Source: Pontivivens insulae (lineage in GTDB: Bacteria; Pseudomonadota; Alphaproteobacteria; Rhodobacterales; Rhodobacteraceae). Taken from it: a stretch of DNA of 64,000 nucleotides. A program made the position numbers and the translations under genes. The notes beneath the pieces are model-generated. The model was not told the origin of the DNA, did no database searches, and was given only the letters and a program-made list of their open reading frames with translations. The stretch lies in contig NZ_OMKW01000002.1 in NCBI RefSeq assembly GCF_900302495.1, positions 806,001-870,000 on the forward strand. Reading direction: 5' to 3'. Every line of letters begins with the position of its first letter. Within the stretch, counting starts at the first letter, position 1. Of the stretch, positions 1 to 9,516 are shown in pieces.

Positions 1-96
1 GCGATCAAGGCCAAAGTTCAACATGGCCCGCGCCGCAGCTCCAATATTCTCACCCATTTGCGGACGGACGAGGATGAAAGCAGGTGTCTGTGTCAT
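1..96 (-). CDS. trmJ: TrmJ-like tRNA 2'-O-methyltransferase, N-terminal 32 residues (partial)
   Basis: The minus strand from the ATG at 96-94 stays open to the left edge. It gives a 32-residue N-terminus beginning MTQTPAFILVRPQMGENIG and continuing into AAARAMLNFGLDR. This VRPQ.GENIGAAARAM pattern is the usual start of SpoU/TrmH-type RNA methyltransferases of the TrmJ group, which 2'-O-methylate position 32 of tRNAs with SAM. The knotted SAM-binding domain lies outside the window, so family rests on the N-terminus alone. The gene is divergent from the TfoX-like gene. Confidence 0.75.
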   Translation of the reverse strand, partial: MTQTPAFILVRPQMGENIGAAARAMLNFGLDR

Positions 97-184
97 GGCC
101 GGAGGCTTTACGCCCCCGCCCGCCCGCGCGCAAGTGCGCGACCTTCTGTCTTTGGCACAGAGGGCAGATGAGATACCCTGAGGT

Positions 185-502
185 ATGGAAGACGACACAC
201 TCGATTTGTTACGCGACCGGTTGGCGGATATGCCGAACCTGTCCACCCGCCGGATGTTTGGTGGCATCTGTGTCATGTCGCGTGGCCATATGGTCGCGGG
301 CGTCGCCGCAAATGGCGATCTGATGGTGCGGGTCGGCAAGCCGAATATGGAAAGCGCCCTCAGACTGGATGGCGTTGAACCGATGAAAATGGGCGCGCGC
401 ACGATGGGCGGTTTTGTTGATGTTGATCATAGCGACGAAACTGCACTGGACGGGACACTTGAATTGGCCAGGGCCTTTGTGAGTGCCTTACCCGCCAAAT
501 AA
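185..502 (+). CDS. TfoX N-terminal domain protein
   Basis: This 105-residue protein matches the stand-alone TfoX/Sxy N-terminal domain: an early RRMFGG..V motif (about residues 22-30), then the strand-rich G-L-M-V-R-V-G segment and the M-G-A-R-T-M-G-G-F-V-D-V segment. Full-length TfoX/Sxy regulates competence in gammaproteobacteria. Single-domain versions like this one are common in alphaproteobacteria and their role is not established, so no competence function should be assumed. A GAGG sits immediately before the ATG, which is close for a ribosome site. The gene lies about 90 bp before icd in the same direction. Confidence 0.8.
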   Translation: MEDDTLDLLRDRLADMPNLSTRRMFGGICVMSRGHMVAGVAANGDLMVRVGKPNMESALRLDGVEPMKMGARTMGGFVDVDHSDETALDGTLELARAFVSALPAK

Positions 503-589
503 ACTGCATACATCTGCATACAACGCTTTTCTTTTGGTGCTCGACCCGCTATTTGGCGCCTTGATCATGCGGAAATTCGGGAGCCTTTC

Positions 590-1804
590 ATGACCAAAAT
601 CAAAGTCGAAAACCCTGTCGTAGAGCTGGACGGGGATGAGATGACGCGGATCATCTGGCAGTTCATCAAGGACAAGCTGATCTTGCCCTATCTCGATATC
701 GATCTGAAATATTACGATCTGGGCATTGAAGAACGTGATCGTACAGACGATCAGATCACCGTCGATGCTGCACTGGCCATCAAGGAACACGGGGTCGGCG
801 TCAAATGCGCGACCATCACGCCGGATGAGCAACGGGTTGAGGAGTTTGGCCTCAAGAAGATGTGGCGCAGCCCCAATGGCACAATCCGCAACATCCTGGG
901 CGGTGTGATCTTCCGCGAGCCGATTATCTGCGACAACGTCCCCCGCCTTGTGCCCGGCTGGACTCAGCCGATCGTCGTTGGCCGACATGCATTCGGGGAT
1001 CAGTACAAGGCGACAGATTTCCGCTTTCCCGGCAAGGGCAAGCTGACGATCAAATTCGTAGGCGATGATGGCGAGACGATTGAGCATGAGTTGTTTGATG
1101 CCCCAGCCGCAGGTGTCGCAATGGGAATGTACAATCTGGATGAAAGCATTCGCGACTTTGCCCGCGCGTCGCTGAACTATGGCCTCAACCGCAAATGGCC
1201 GGTCTACCTCTCAACGAAGAACACGATCCTCAAAGCTTATGACGGACGCTTCAAGGACATCTTCCAGGAGGTCTATGAAGCCGAATTCGAAGAGCAGTTC
1301 ACCAAACTCGGCATCGAGTATCAGCACCGTCTGATCGACGACATGGTAGCCTGCGCGATGAAGTGGTCTGGCGGCTATGTGTGGGCCTGCAAAAACTACG
1401 ATGGCGACGTGCAGTCCGACACGGTCGCACAGGGCTTTGGCTCGCTCGGCCTGATGACGTCGCAGTTGATGACACCAGACGGCAAGATTGTTGAGGCCGA
1501 GGCCGCACATGGCACGGTTACGCGCCATTACCGCCAGCATCAGGCGGGCAAGGAGACCTCGACAAACTCAATCGCCTCCATCTTTGCGTGGACCGGCGCG
1601 CTGAAGCACCGCGCAAAGCTGGATGAAAACGGTCCACTGGCACATTTCGCTGAAACGCTCGAAAAAGTCGTCGTCTCGACGGTCGAAAGTGGCGATATGA
1701 CCAAGGACCTCGCGCTTCTGGTCGGTCCCGATCAAAAGTGGCTCACCACGATGGGCTTCCTTGAGAAGATCGACGAGAACCTCAACAAAGCCCTGGCAGG
1801 GTGA
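590..1804 (+). CDS. icd: NADP-dependent isocitrate dehydrogenase
   Basis: The 404-residue protein decarboxylates isocitrate to 2-oxoglutarate in the TCA cycle, producing NADPH. Length and sequence match the short, eukaryote-like homodimeric NADP-IDH typical of alphaproteobacteria rather than the E. coli type. Visible landmarks are the ITPDE segment and [11 protein letters not shown] substrate-binding loop (about 80-102), the [16 protein letters not shown] block (about 207-223), the DDMVA metal-binding aspartates (about 250), and the [11 protein letters not shown] cofactor segment (about 307). A strong Rho-independent terminator follows within 30 bp. Confidence 0.97.
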   Translation: MTKIKVENPVVELDGDEMTRIIWQFIKDKLILPYLDIDLKYYDLGIEERDRTDDQITVDAALAIKEHGVGVKCATITPDEQRVEEFGLKKMWRSPNGTIRNILGGVIFREPIICDNVPRLVPGWTQPIVVGRHAFGDQYKATDFRFPGKGKLTIKFVGDDGETIEHELFDAPAAGVAMGMYNLDESIRDFARASLNYGLNRKWPVYLSTKNTILKAYDGRFKDIFQEVYEAEFEEQFTKLGIEYQHRLIDDMVACAMKWSGGYVWACKNYDGDVQSDTVAQGFGSLGLMTSQLMTPDGKIVEAEAAHGTVTRHYRQHQAGKETSTNSIASIFAWTGALKHRAKLDENGPLAHFAETLEKVVVSTVESGDMTKDLALLVGPDQKWLTTMGFLEKIDENLNKALAG

Positions 1805-1827
1805 ACACAGCGCCGGAGACACGAAGA

Positions 1828-1856
1828 AAGGGGCCCCTTCCGGGGGCCTTTTTTAT
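1828..1856 (+). terminator. Rho-independent terminator after icd
   Basis: A GGCCCC / GGGGCC stem with a TTCCG loop is extended by G-T and A-T pairs and runs directly into a T tract. It begins 24 bp after the icd stop codon. The convergent peroxidase gene ends inside the T tract, so the element may serve both genes. Confidence 0.85.
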
Positions 1857-3037
1857 TGGAACGGGTCCGAGAACCGCTCATCGCTCAACAGCGAACGATC
1901 CGTCAGTGTATTTAGAAAGGCGATGAGGGCCGCACGTTCCTGTGGTGTGAAATTTGCATTCCCATTGCCCCGGAACTCATCGGACAAGGTCGCGCTCTGC
2001 TCCACCCCGTCCGAGTAGTGATCGATCACCTCGCCCAAAGTCTCGAACCGTCCGTCATGCATGTAAGGCGCGGTAAGCGCGATGTTGCGCAGGGAGGGCG
2101 GCTTGAACGTCGCAAAATCACGACGGTCGCCGGTCGTCTCGAAAACACCTCCATCGGTAGGGGCGCGGTCGAGCCCATTGTTGCTCGGCCCCTCACCGCC
2201 ACGCGACGAGTCCGTGATGAAGGCCTCCGTCGCGTGACATTCCACGCAGGCCGTGCGTCCCCGTCCACCATTGAAAAACAAACGCTTACCCTGATTTTCC
2301 GCGCGCGAGAAACTCGCGAAGCGATCGCGTGCGGATCCTGACGTTTGTCGCGCGAAATCATACCGGCTTTGCGTGCTCACAATGGATCGGATGAATTGCG
2401 CCAGTGCATCCGCGACCCGCTCTGTGGTTACGTTTTGATCACCGAAAGCCTGTGCAAAGAGAGGTCCATACCAATCGCGCGCTTCAATGGCCGCAATCAT
2501 CTGCGGTTCGGTCAGGCCCATCTCTATCGGATCGAGGATCGGCATGATGACCTGCTCTTCCAATGTGGCAGCACGCTCATCCCAAAAGAAGCGCCCGTTG
2601 TCGTAGAAGCGCGCGTTGACCAGACTGCTCGTATTCCGCCGTGTGTGGCCGTTCACGCCCTCACTTGTTTGTAAACCATCTGTAAAAGCGCGCGACTGCT
2701 GATGGCATGTCCCGCAGGACACGGTGCCATCACTGCTGAGATCCGTGTCATAAAACAGCACCCGCCCAAGCGTTGCACCGGCATCGGTCACAGGGTTCGT
2801 GCGGGGCGTGTTGTCATGCGACAAGACAGAGCCATCCCGGCGAAAAGTTGAGGTGTATGATCGCGGCCAGTTCACATCTGAATAGTTGGCCAGAAAGGCA
2901 GGCAGCGTGGGTGCGCCGTCCACTGGTGCGAAACTGAACGCCGCAACCTCCGTCTGAAGTTCAGCCTGCTGCACTCCCGCCCCCGGCACACAGGCCGTCA
3001 CGCCAAGTGCCAAAATCAACATACTCCTGCGCATCAT
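1853..3037 (-). CDS. Di-heme cytochrome c peroxidase family lipoprotein
   Basis: The 394-residue exported protein carries two c-type haem sites, CGTCH at about 108-112 and CVECH at about 264-268, in the arrangement of bacterial cytochrome c peroxidase/MauG relatives. Conserved blocks include LGRVLFYDTDLSSDGTVSC before the first haem and FKPPSLRNIALTAPYMHDGRF with a candidate axial Met near the C-terminus. The N-terminus (MMRRSMLILALGVTAC) has a short hydrophobic stretch ending in a lipobox-like VTAC, so membrane anchoring is likely. The family usually reduces hydrogen peroxide in the periplasm, but some members oxidise other substrates. It is monocistronic and convergent with icd. Confidence 0.9.
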   Translation of the reverse strand: MMRRSMLILALGVTACVPGAGVQQAELQTEVAAFSFAPVDGAPTLPAFLANYSDVNWPRSYTSTFRRDGSVLSHDNTPRTNPVTDAGATLGRVLFYDTDLSSDGTVSCGTCHQQSRAFTDGLQTSEGVNGHTRRNTSSLVNARFYDNGRFFWDERAATLEEQVIMPILDPIEMGLTEPQMIAAIEARDWYGPLFAQAFGDQNVTTERVADALAQFIRSIVSTQSRYDFARQTSGSARDRFASFSRAENQGKRLFFNGGRGRTACVECHATEAFITDSSRGGEGPSNNGLDRAPTDGGVFETTGDRRDFATFKPPSLRNIALTAPYMHDGRFETLGEVIDHYSDGVEQSATLSDEFRGNGNANFTPQERAALIAFLNTLTDRSLLSDERFSDPFQ

Positions 3038-3111
3038 GCTCTCCCCAGATGGTTTAGAGATGATACGCGGTCCGGTCAGACATTCCGTCGAAAAAATTTT
3101 TGTTAGCTATC

Positions 3112-3912
3112 CTATGCCACACGCCGCTGAACCGGCCTCACAGGTTCGAAGGGCAGAATTTTCACGGTTTCGGCGGTGAAAGTCGCAAAGCTGCCGGGCG
3201 GGATCGCCTTCCAATTCGACTGGGTCACGTCAACCGGCTCAGATACTATTGCCCTGCCCTTCCGATGATCACACCAGCGATGATAAAGCGATGGCGCGAA
3301 ATTGTCCGATGCATAGCGCACCGCATAAAGTGTCTCACCGTCCGAGAACGCCGCCGTGCAACGAGTGTATGGCGTGGTGCCCGTCGCCTCTGCCTGCTCC
3401 TCAAGCCAGCCAATAGCGCGTGCCATGGCGAGATAGGGATCCTGCTCCAGCCCCTCTCCAAGCGCCAACAGGAACAGCGCTTCGCTGTCCGTCGCGCCTT
3501 TTCGATGGGGATAAAGCGGCGGCAATATCCGCGCATCAGTCTGCTGGCGAAACTGCTCGAACCCGCCAAATTGCCCGTTATGCATGAAGCTCCAGCAACC
3601 CACAGCAAAGGGATGGCAGTTGTTGCGCGACGTCGCAGTTCCCGTCGAAGCACGGACATGCGCGAGGTAGAGCGGAGATTTAATCTGTTGCGCAATGCTG
3701 GTCAGGTTCGGATCGGACCATGCAGGAAATACGTCGCGGTACAAGCCAGGCTCTGGCCGGTGATCGTACCAAGCGACGCCAAATCCGTCGGCATTAATCT
3801 CTGTCTTCGCCTCGGTCGCGTGGCGTGCCTGACTGATCAGACTGTGCTCGGGCCTCGACAGCAGTTCTTCAAGAAAGACCGGCGCACCAATCCACGCCCC
3901 CCAGCGGCACAT
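3112..3912 (-). CDS. Class II glutamine amidotransferase (YafJ/EgtC-like)
   Basis: The 266-residue protein begins MCRWGAWIG, leaving Cys2 as the N-terminal nucleophile after Met removal. It keeps the Ntn-hydrolase landmarks: N-A-D-G-F-G-V-A-W-Y (about 40-49), HVRAST (about 89-94), the NCHPF / FMHNGQFGGF glutamine-site segment (about 100-118) and the G.TDSEALF helix (about 139-145). These match GATase_6/YafJ proteins, which release ammonia from glutamine. The acceptor substrate cannot be read from sequence, and no ergothioneine genes are nearby. The start overlaps the upstream DUF6356 stop by one base (TGATG), so the two are translationally coupled. Confidence 0.88.
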   Translation of the reverse strand: MCRWGAWIGAPVFLEELLSRPEHSLISQARHATEAKTEINADGFGVAWYDHRPEPGLYRDVFPAWSDPNLTSIAQQIKSPLYLAHVRASTGTATSRNNCHPFAVGCWSFMHNGQFGGFEQFRQQTDARILPPLYPHRKGATDSEALFLLALGEGLEQDPYLAMARAIGWLEEQAEATGTTPYTRCTAAFSDGETLYAVRYASDNFAPSLYHRWCDHRKGRAIVSEPVDVTQSNWKAIPPGSFATFTAETVKILPFEPVRPVQRRVA

Positions 3913-4118
3913 CAGCGCCCCCGATTGTGGGTCTTGGCATAGAGTTTTGCGACAATATCACTCGCCGTGCGCTCACACAGCGCGGGGATGACCGCATGTA
4001 CCAAGGCAGCCCCAGCCGCGAGCGACAACAAGCCTGCAAAGCGCAGGGCGAACCACGCATGTCCGAGATAGCTTTCATCCACCTTGCGCGGATGATCGAG
4101 GAAGACGCGGGAAATCAT
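3912..4118 (-). CDS. DUF6356 family small membrane protein
   Basis: A 68-residue protein if started at MISRVFLDHP, favoured over an ATG 12 bases upstream because GGAG lies six bases before this start. It has the F-L-D-H-P...E-S-Y-x-x-H-A-W-F-A pattern of DUF6356 and one hydrophobic segment (about residues 25-45) likely to cross the membrane. Function is unknown. It is the first gene of a two-gene unit with the amidotransferase and is divergent from the Lrp/AsnC gene. Confidence 0.7.
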   Translation of the reverse strand: MISRVFLDHPRKVDESYLGHAWFALRFAGLLSLAAGAALVHAVIPALCERTASDIVAKLYAKTHNRGR

Positions 4119-4214
4119 TGCACACTCCATTTTTGGTTTGCGCTCAAGTTAAGCGAGACATGACGAGCACTGATCCCGAACTTTCGAAGATATTAGGACT
4201 ATTGCGCAAAATCG

Positions 4215-4229
4215 TCTCATGATATGAGA
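4215..4229. promoter_or_regulatory. 15-bp palindrome before the Lrp/AsnC gene (candidate operator)
   Basis: TCTCATGATATGAGA is a perfect 6+3+6 dyad. Its right end is five bases before the regulator ATG, so it overlaps the ribosome-binding region. Lrp/AsnC proteins usually bind dyads of about this length near their own promoters, so autoregulation is a reasonable inference. It lies in the divergent region shared with DUF6356/amidotransferase. Confidence 0.45.
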
Positions 4230-4234
4230 AATTT

Positions 4235-4690
4235 ATGGAAACTGATCCCGTCAATGCCCGTATTCTGACAGAGCTACAACGTGATGCGACGATTCCGTTG
4301 GATGAACTGGGCACGCGCGTTGGCCTGAGCCGCAATGCCTGCTGGCGTCGCGTGAAACAGATGGAAGATGCCGGCATCATTCGGGGCCGCGTCGCCCTGC
4401 TCGACCCAAACAAGATCGGCCTGGGCCTGACCGTCTTCATACAGATCCGGACAAACAGCCACACACCAGATTGGCTGGAGCGGTTCGTCAAGGCGACGCG
4501 AGAATTGCCAGAGATCCTGGGGGCCTACCGGATGACAGGTGATCTTGATTATCTCGTCCATGCAAGGGTCCGCGATGTTGCGGCCTATGATGCGCTCTAT
4601 CAACGGTTGATCCGCAGGGTCGATATGTCGGACTGTTCGGCCAGCTTCGTGATGGAAGAAATAAAGGAAACAACGGCCTTGCCCGTTTGA
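4235..4690 (+). CDS. Lrp/AsnC family transcriptional regulator
   Basis: The 151-residue protein has an N-terminal winged helix (NARILTELQRDATIPLDELGTRVGLSRNACWRRVKQMEDAGII, about residues 7-49) and a C-terminal RAM effector domain (about 65-145) with the conserved GAYRMTGDLDYLVHARV segment. Such proteins form dimers and octamers and usually sense amino acids. The divergent DUF6356/amidotransferase pair is the nearest candidate target, consistent with the palindrome just upstream. The effector is unknown. Confidence 0.92.
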   Translation: METDPVNARILTELQRDATIPLDELGTRVGLSRNACWRRVKQMEDAGIIRGRVALLDPNKIGLGLTVFIQIRTNSHTPDWLERFVKATRELPEILGAYRMTGDLDYLVHARVRDVAAYDALYQRLIRRVDMSDCSASFVMEEIKETTALPV

Positions 4691-4741
4691 CACGGACGCA
4701 GGCAAAGCCCTCTGCGCGAAGTACTGGAAGGATTTCGAGAC

Positions 4742-5158
4742 ATGTCGGCACTGAAGCAAATGTGGAAACGCTTTGAAGCGCTCCCGGGCTATGCGCGCCT
4801 CGTTATCTTCCTGCTGGTCGTAACAGTCGTTCCCTATTTCCTGAGTACCCTGATCCAGCCTCATCGGTACGCACAGGTAAGTGGTTGCCTCGATACGGTT
4901 GACCGCACCTACACCAACACCTGTGATCGGCCCATAAATCTTGGCGTCTGTTGGTCCGGCACGCGGGGGGCGTGCGGACAAACGGCAACGCTCGCCGCCG
5001 GGCAAAGTCGTCTGATCGACACCTTTGAGGGAGAACGCTTCGCCACCTCAGAAACCGGCGCATGGGTTCTCGTCAAATGCGAGGTCCCCTTCCGCCCGGC
5101 GATGGTGTCATCAAGTTCTTCAAATGTTCGGTTAGAGCGCGGATGCATGCAGCCCTAG
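4742..5158 (+). CDS. Uncharacterised single-pass membrane protein
   Basis: A 138-residue protein of no family I recognise. Residues about 19-38 (LVIFLLVVTVVPYFLSTLI) form one strong transmembrane helix following a basic N-terminus, so the remaining ~100 residues should be periplasmic. That part has six cysteines (CLDTVD, TNTCDRP, LGVCW, ACGQ, VKCE, RGCMQP), which suggests disulfides. It starts about 50 bp after the Lrp/AsnC gene in the same direction and ends 7 bp from the convergent DUF1330 gene. Confidence 0.7.
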   Translation: MSALKQMWKRFEALPGYARLVIFLLVVTVVPYFLSTLIQPHRYAQVSGCLDTVDRTYTNTCDRPINLGVCWSGTRGACGQTATLAAGQSRLIDTFEGERFATSETGAWVLVKCEVPFRPAMVSSSSSNVRLERGCMQP

Positions 5159-5165
5159 CGCGGGC

Positions 5166-5450
5166 TTACACGCCCTCGACCAACACAAGGTCCCGCTTGG
5201 ACGCGTTCAGTGCGATTGGCAGAATCTGCGCATACTCGTCAGAGGCGTAGAACCGCTCCGCACGCTCCATATCGGGAAATTGGATGACGACGTGCCGTTC
5301 TGGTCCGTCGCCTTCCAACTGCTTCATCGGACCGGCCTTCACCAAGAAGGTTCCGCCGAATTTCTCTGCAAGTGCAACCGTTTGAGAGGCATATTTCATA
5401 TATGCCTCCGGGTTCGTCACTTCGATGCGAGCAATGATGTAGGCGCTCAT
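5166..5450 (-). CDS. DUF1330 domain protein
   Basis: A 94-residue single-domain protein with the ferredoxin-like dimeric alpha-beta-barrel features of DUF1330: [21 protein letters not shown] at the start, [16 protein letters not shown] in the middle and the [24 protein letters not shown] block near the end. The biochemical role of the family is unknown. Its ATGA start overlaps the alaS stop by four bases, so it is translated from the alaS message. Confidence 0.9.
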   Translation of the reverse strand: MSAYIIARIEVTNPEAYMKYASQTVALAEKFGGTFLVKAGPMKQLEGDGPERHVVIQFPDMERAERFYASDEYAQILPIALNASKRDLVLVEGV

Positions 5451-8101
5451 TGTGCCAGTACCGCCTCTGCTGCCGCAATCGCCTCAGCCGCCTTGGACGC
5501 ATCCGCACCACCGGCTTGGGCCATATCTGGACGACCGCCACCGCCTTTGCCGCCAAGCTCCGCCGCGGCGGCCTTCACGACATCAACTGCGCTAATGCGA
5601 TCTGTCAGATCGTCCGTCACACCCACCGCCACGGCAGCCTTTCCCCCTGCATCCGCGATCAGGACGATCACGCCAGAGCCCAGCTTTGCCTTCTGCTCGT
5701 CGATAAGGCCCCGCAGATCCTTGCCCGAAACGCCAGAAAGAGCCTGACCGACGAACTTGATGCCGTTGATCTCTTTCACGTCCGGTCCACCGGATGCGCC
5801 ACCGCCCATGGCAAGCTGCTTGCGCAGGTCAGCCACTTCATTCTGCAGTTTGCGGCGCTCATCCATCAGAGCGGATACACGATCTACAACATCACCCCGC
5901 TGCGCCTTCAGCGCATTGGCGATCTGAGCGACCATATGGTCCTGCTCTGCCAAGTAGGCGCGCGCCGCCTCCCCCGTCAGCGCCTCAATACGTCGCACAC
6001 CCGAAGCGGATGCGCTTTCGCCCAGAGTGACGAAGAGTCCGATATCGCCGGTCTGTGCAACATGTGTACCGCCACAAAGCTCGATGGAGTAAGTGGATCC
6101 GTCCGTGCCCTTTCCGGTGTCGGCCTGCCCCATGGAGACAACACGAACTTCGTCCCCATATTTCTCACCAAACAGAGCTTGTGCACCCAGCGCGCGTGCA
6201 TCGTCCGGCGTCATGATCCGTGTCGTGACCGGCGTATTCTGTCGGATGAACGCATTCACATCGCGTTCAACAGCCGCCAACTCACCCAGGCTCATCGCTT
6301 TCCCGTGCGAAAAATCGAAGCGCAGGCGATCGTCGGCATTCAGCGAACCACGCTGGGCCACATGTTCGCCAAGATGCTCACGCAGTGCCTCATGCAAAAG
6401 ATGTGTCGCAGAGTGGTTCGCGCGGATGGCCGACCGCCGTGCGTGATCCACGGTCAGTTCGGCAGCATCGCCCGTCACGATCTCACCTTCTGTCACCTCA
6501 GCAAAATGGACGAAGACACCTGCCTTTTTCTTGGTATCGGTCACGCGCGCCGCGCCGCGGTCGGTCTTGAGCAAACCGCTGTCACCAACCTGACCACCGC
6601 TTTCCGCGTAGTATGGTGTCTGGTTCAGCACGATCTGGACCGTGTCACCCACTTTGGCTGCTGGTACAGATGCGCCATCAGACACAAGTGCAAGGATCTG
6701 GCCCTCCGCCACTTCTGTATCGTAGCCAAGAAATTCGGTCACGCCATGCGCGTCCGCAAGATCGAACCATACGCTTTCATCAGCCGCCTCACCCGAGCCG
6801 GCCCAGGCGGAACGCGCCTTGGCCTTCTGTTCGGCCATGGCTGCGTCGAAGCCGTCTGTATCCACCTCACGCCCCTTTTCACGCAGAGCATCCTGCGTGA
6901 GGTCGAGCGGGAAGCCATACGTGTCATAGAGCTTAAAGGCTGTTGCACCTGGCAAGGTCGCACCATCTGCGAGCTGGCCCAGCTCATCGTCCAGCAACTT
7001 CAGACCACGATCAAGCGTCTGACGGAACCGTTGCTCTTCGATCTTCAGCGTCTCTTCAATCATCGGCTGGGCCTGCTGAAGCTCCGTGAAATGGCCGCCC
7101 ATCTGACGCACCAGCGCCGGAACAAGCTTGTGCATCATCGGATCCTTGGTGCCCAACAGGTGAGCATGGCGCATCGCCCGTCGCATGATCCGCCGCAGGA
7201 CATATCCGCGACCCTCATTCGACGGCAGCACCCCATCGGCAATAAGGAAAGAGGTCGACCGCAGGTGATCGGCGATCACGCGGTGATGGACGTTCTGCGG
7301 GCCATCAGCCTCGACACCAGACGCCTGAGCAGAGGCCTCGATCAGATCCCGCATCAGATCCGTGTCGTAGTTGTCATGGCTGCCCTGCAGCAGCGCCCCG
7401 ATCCGCTCCAGCCCCATCCCGGTGTCGATCGACGGGTTCGGTAACGACTTCGTCTCACCATCCGCCATCGTCTCATACTGCATGAAGACGAGGTTCCATA
7501 TCTCGATGAAGCGGTCGCCATCCTCTTCGGCAGAGCCCGGAGGCCCACCCCAGATGTGATCACCGTGATCATAGAAGATTTCCGTGCACGGTCCGTTCGG
7601 CCCGGTATCCCCCATCCGCCACCAGTTATCATCGGTGTTGATGCGGATAATCCGATCATCTGAAAGACCAGCAACTTTGCGCCAGATCCCCGCGGCCTCC
7701 TCATCACTCTCGTGAACGGTGACGAGCAAGCGATCCTTGTTCAGGCCGAATTCGCGGGTGACGAGATTCCATGCGAATGCGATGGCGTCGTCTTTGAAAT
7801 AGTCTCCAAAGGAGAAGTTCCCCAACATTTCAAAGAACGTGTGATGTCGCGCGGTATAGCCCACATTGTCTAGGTCGTTGTGCTTGCCGCCTGCACGCAC
7901 GCACTTTTGCGACGTCACGGCCCGGGAATAATCCCGTTTCTCTACGCCGGTGAAGACATTTTTGAACTGGACCATGCCTGCATTGGTGAACATCAGGGTG
8001 GGGTCATTGCGCGGGACCAGCGGCGAACTGTCGACCGCGGTGTGTCCTTCCCTCTCGAAATAGTCGAGGAAGGTGGAGCGGATGTCGTTAAGGCTGGCCA
8101 T
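5447..8101 (-). CDS. alaS: Alanyl-tRNA synthetase
   Basis: The 884-residue class II enzyme charges tRNA-Ala in the cytoplasm. The N-terminal catalytic core carries the [20 protein letters not shown] motif (about 84-103). The editing domain has the zinc-binding [11 protein letters not shown] and CGGTH signatures (about 560 and 665). The C-terminal DHHA1 domain ends in the glycine-rich [16 protein letters not shown] block. Length matches the full family. It lies downstream of recA, separated by the recA terminator, and is coupled to DUF1330. Confidence 0.98.
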   Translation of the reverse strand: MASLNDIRSTFLDYFEREGHTAVDSSPLVPRNDPTLMFTNAGMVQFKNVFTGVEKRDYSRAVTSQKCVRAGGKHNDLDNVGYTARHHTFFEMLGNFSFGDYFKDDAIAFAWNLVTREFGLNKDRLLVTVHESDEEAAGIWRKVAGLSDDRIIRINTDDNWWRMGDTGPNGPCTEIFYDHGDHIWGGPPGSAEEDGDRFIEIWNLVFMQYETMADGETKSLPNPSIDTGMGLERIGALLQGSHDNYDTDLMRDLIEASAQASGVEADGPQNVHHRVIADHLRSTSFLIADGVLPSNEGRGYVLRRIMRRAMRHAHLLGTKDPMMHKLVPALVRQMGGHFTELQQAQPMIEETLKIEEQRFRQTLDRGLKLLDDELGQLADGATLPGATAFKLYDTYGFPLDLTQDALREKGREVDTDGFDAAMAEQKAKARSAWAGSGEAADESVWFDLADAHGVTEFLGYDTEVAEGQILALVSDGASVPAAKVGDTVQIVLNQTPYYAESGGQVGDSGLLKTDRGAARVTDTKKKAGVFVHFAEVTEGEIVTGDAAELTVDHARRSAIRANHSATHLLHEALREHLGEHVAQRGSLNADDRLRFDFSHGKAMSLGELAAVERDVNAFIRQNTPVTTRIMTPDDARALGAQALFGEKYGDEVRVVSMGQADTGKGTDGSTYSIELCGGTHVAQTGDIGLFVTLGESASASGVRRIEALTGEAARAYLAEQDHMVAQIANALKAQRGDVVDRVSALMDERRKLQNEVADLRKQLAMGGGASGGPDVKEINGIKFVGQALSGVSGKDLRGLIDEQKAKLGSGVIVLIADAGGKAAVAVGVTDDLTDRISAVDVVKAAAAELGGKGGGGRPDMAQAGGADASKAAEAIAAAEAVLAQ

Positions 8102-8211
8102 GGAGGTCTCTCACGCGGGTCTGAACTTTATCGCGCCAAGCAATATCCGTGCGAAGGGTCACTGTCCACCAGATGCACCGATCCCGCCAAAAATGCCCAC
8201 CCACAGAACAG

Positions 8212-8235
8212 AAAAGGCCGCCCTAGTGGGCGGCC
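8212..8235 (-). terminator. Rho-independent terminator of recA
   Basis: GGCCGCCC (8216-8223) pairs perfectly with GGGCGGCC (8228-8235) around a four-base loop, followed on the minus strand by TTTT. It sits 24 bp after the recA stop codon and separates recA from alaS. Confidence 0.88.
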
Positions 8236-8259
8236 CAATTCGATTTGCTCAAGGTCTGC

Positions 8260-9330
8260 TCAGTCTTCCAGAACATCCGCATCCGGATCGTCGGGAGCCA
8301 TGTCAAAATCGAGACCGTGCGCCGCGCGGATCTTGTCCTCAATCTGCAAAGCGATGTCCGCATTTTCGAGCAGGAACCGCTTCGCATTCTCACGACCCTG
8401 GCCGATACGTTCATCGCCATACGAGAACCATGAGCCCGACTTATCGACGACACCCGCTTTCACGCCAAGGTCGAGCAGCTCTCCGCGCTTGGAGATACCC
8501 TCACCATACATGATATCAAACTCAACCTGTTTGAACGGCGGCGAAACCTTGTTCTTAACAACTTTCACCCGCGTCTGATTGCCCACAACTTCGTCGCGAT
8601 CCTTGATCGCGCCAATGCGGCGAATATCGAGCCGAACCGAAGAGTAGAATTTGAGCGCGTTCCCGCCAGTCGTCGTCTCTGGCGATCCAAACATCACACC
8701 GATCTTCATGCGGATCTGGTTGATGAAGATGACCATACACTTTGAGCGAGAGATCGAACCAGTCAGCTTACGCATCGCCTGGCTCATCAAGCGGGCCTGC
8801 ACACCGACCGAGCTGTCCCCCATGTCGCCTTCAAGTTCAGATTTCGGTGTCAGCGCCGCAACAGAATCCACCACCACGACAGAGACCGCACCAGAGCGTA
8901 CCAGCGTGTCCGTGATTTCCAACGCCTGCTCACCCGCATCCGGCTGGGAAATCAGAAGCTCATCAACATCAACACCCAGTTTCCGCGCATAAGACGGATC
9001 GAGCGCATGCTCCGCGTCAACAAAGGCACAGACGCCGCCGCGCTTTTGCTCTTCTGCCAGAACATGAAGCGCAAGTGTCGTCTTACCCGACGATTCCGGG
9101 CCATAGATCTCAATAATCCGACCCTTGGGCAGACCGCCAATTCCAAGCGCGATATCGAGGCCAAGCGATCCCGTCGGGATAGCTTCAACATCCATCACGG
9201 CTTCACGGGCGCCAAGCTTCATGATGGAGCCCTTACCGAAGCTCCGCTCGATCTGGGCAAGCGCCGAGTCGAGTGCCTTTTGCTTATCCATGCCGCGTCT
9301 CTCGTCCAGTTTCAGAACTGCGTCTGCCAT
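8260..9330 (-). CDS. recA: Recombinase RecA
   Basis: The 356-residue strand-exchange ATPase also triggers LexA self-cleavage. Visible are the Walker A loop GPESSGKTT (about 79-87), the [18 protein letters not shown] Walker B/L1 region (about 153-170), the [31 protein letters not shown]2 region (about 205-234) and an acidic C-terminal tail ending [10 protein letters not shown]. Length is normal. Two SOS-type boxes lie 53-96 bp upstream of the start, implying LexA control, and a terminator follows. Monocistronic. Confidence 0.98.
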   Translation of the reverse strand: MADAVLKLDERRGMDKQKALDSALAQIERSFGKGSIMKLGAREAVMDVEAIPTGSLGLDIALGIGGLPKGRIIEIYGPESSGKTTLALHVLAEEQKRGGVCAFVDAEHALDPSYARKLGVDVDELLISQPDAGEQALEITDTLVRSGAVSVVVVDSVAALTPKSELEGDMGDSSVGVQARLMSQAMRKLTGSISRSKCMVIFINQIRMKIGVMFGSPETTTGGNALKFYSSVRLDIRRIGAIKDRDEVVGNQTRVKVVKNKVSPPFKQVEFDIMYGEGISKRGELLDLGVKAGVVDKSGSWFSYGDERIGQGRENAKRFLLENADIALQIEDKIRAAHGLDFDMAPDDPDADVLED

Positions 9331-9382
9331 TGCTCATGTCCTCTTCATGTCATGTTTGCCGACCGGCGGCAATCGCGGGTGT

Positions 9383-9397
9383 GTTCACCTCTTGTTC
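9383..9397 (+). promoter_or_regulatory. SOS box 1 (GTTC-N7-GTTC) upstream of recA
   Basis: GTTCACCTCTTGTTC on the plus strand fits the alphaproteobacterial LexA site GTTC-N7-GTTC. It is 53 bp upstream of the recA start. It lies opposite in orientation to the second box, with 14 bp between them. Confidence 0.65.
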
Positions 9398-9411
9398 GAT
9401 GGATAGCATGA

Positions 9412-9426
9412 GAACATTTATGGAAC
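9412..9426 (-). promoter_or_regulatory. SOS box 2 (GTTC-N7-GTTC on minus strand) upstream of recA
   Basis: On the recA strand the sequence is GTTCCATAAATGTTC, an exact GTTC-N7-GTTC match. It is 29 bp centre-to-centre from the other box, and both lie between recA and the divergent sulfotransferase-like gene, so LexA could affect both. Confidence 0.75.
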
Positions 9427-9516
9427 AAGCGTGATGAACGCTTTGTAAAGCTGACCTTGCAAAGTTACGGAAAGGTAAAGGCTTGCGATTTTCGCCAAAG
9501 CCTTCAAATTGCAGGA

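Noticed and set aside
5450-7444. Long plus-strand frame (664 residues) opposite alaS
   Set aside because: It is the antisense of a clearly conserved alaS and shows no family features; its length comes from GC-rich codon bias.
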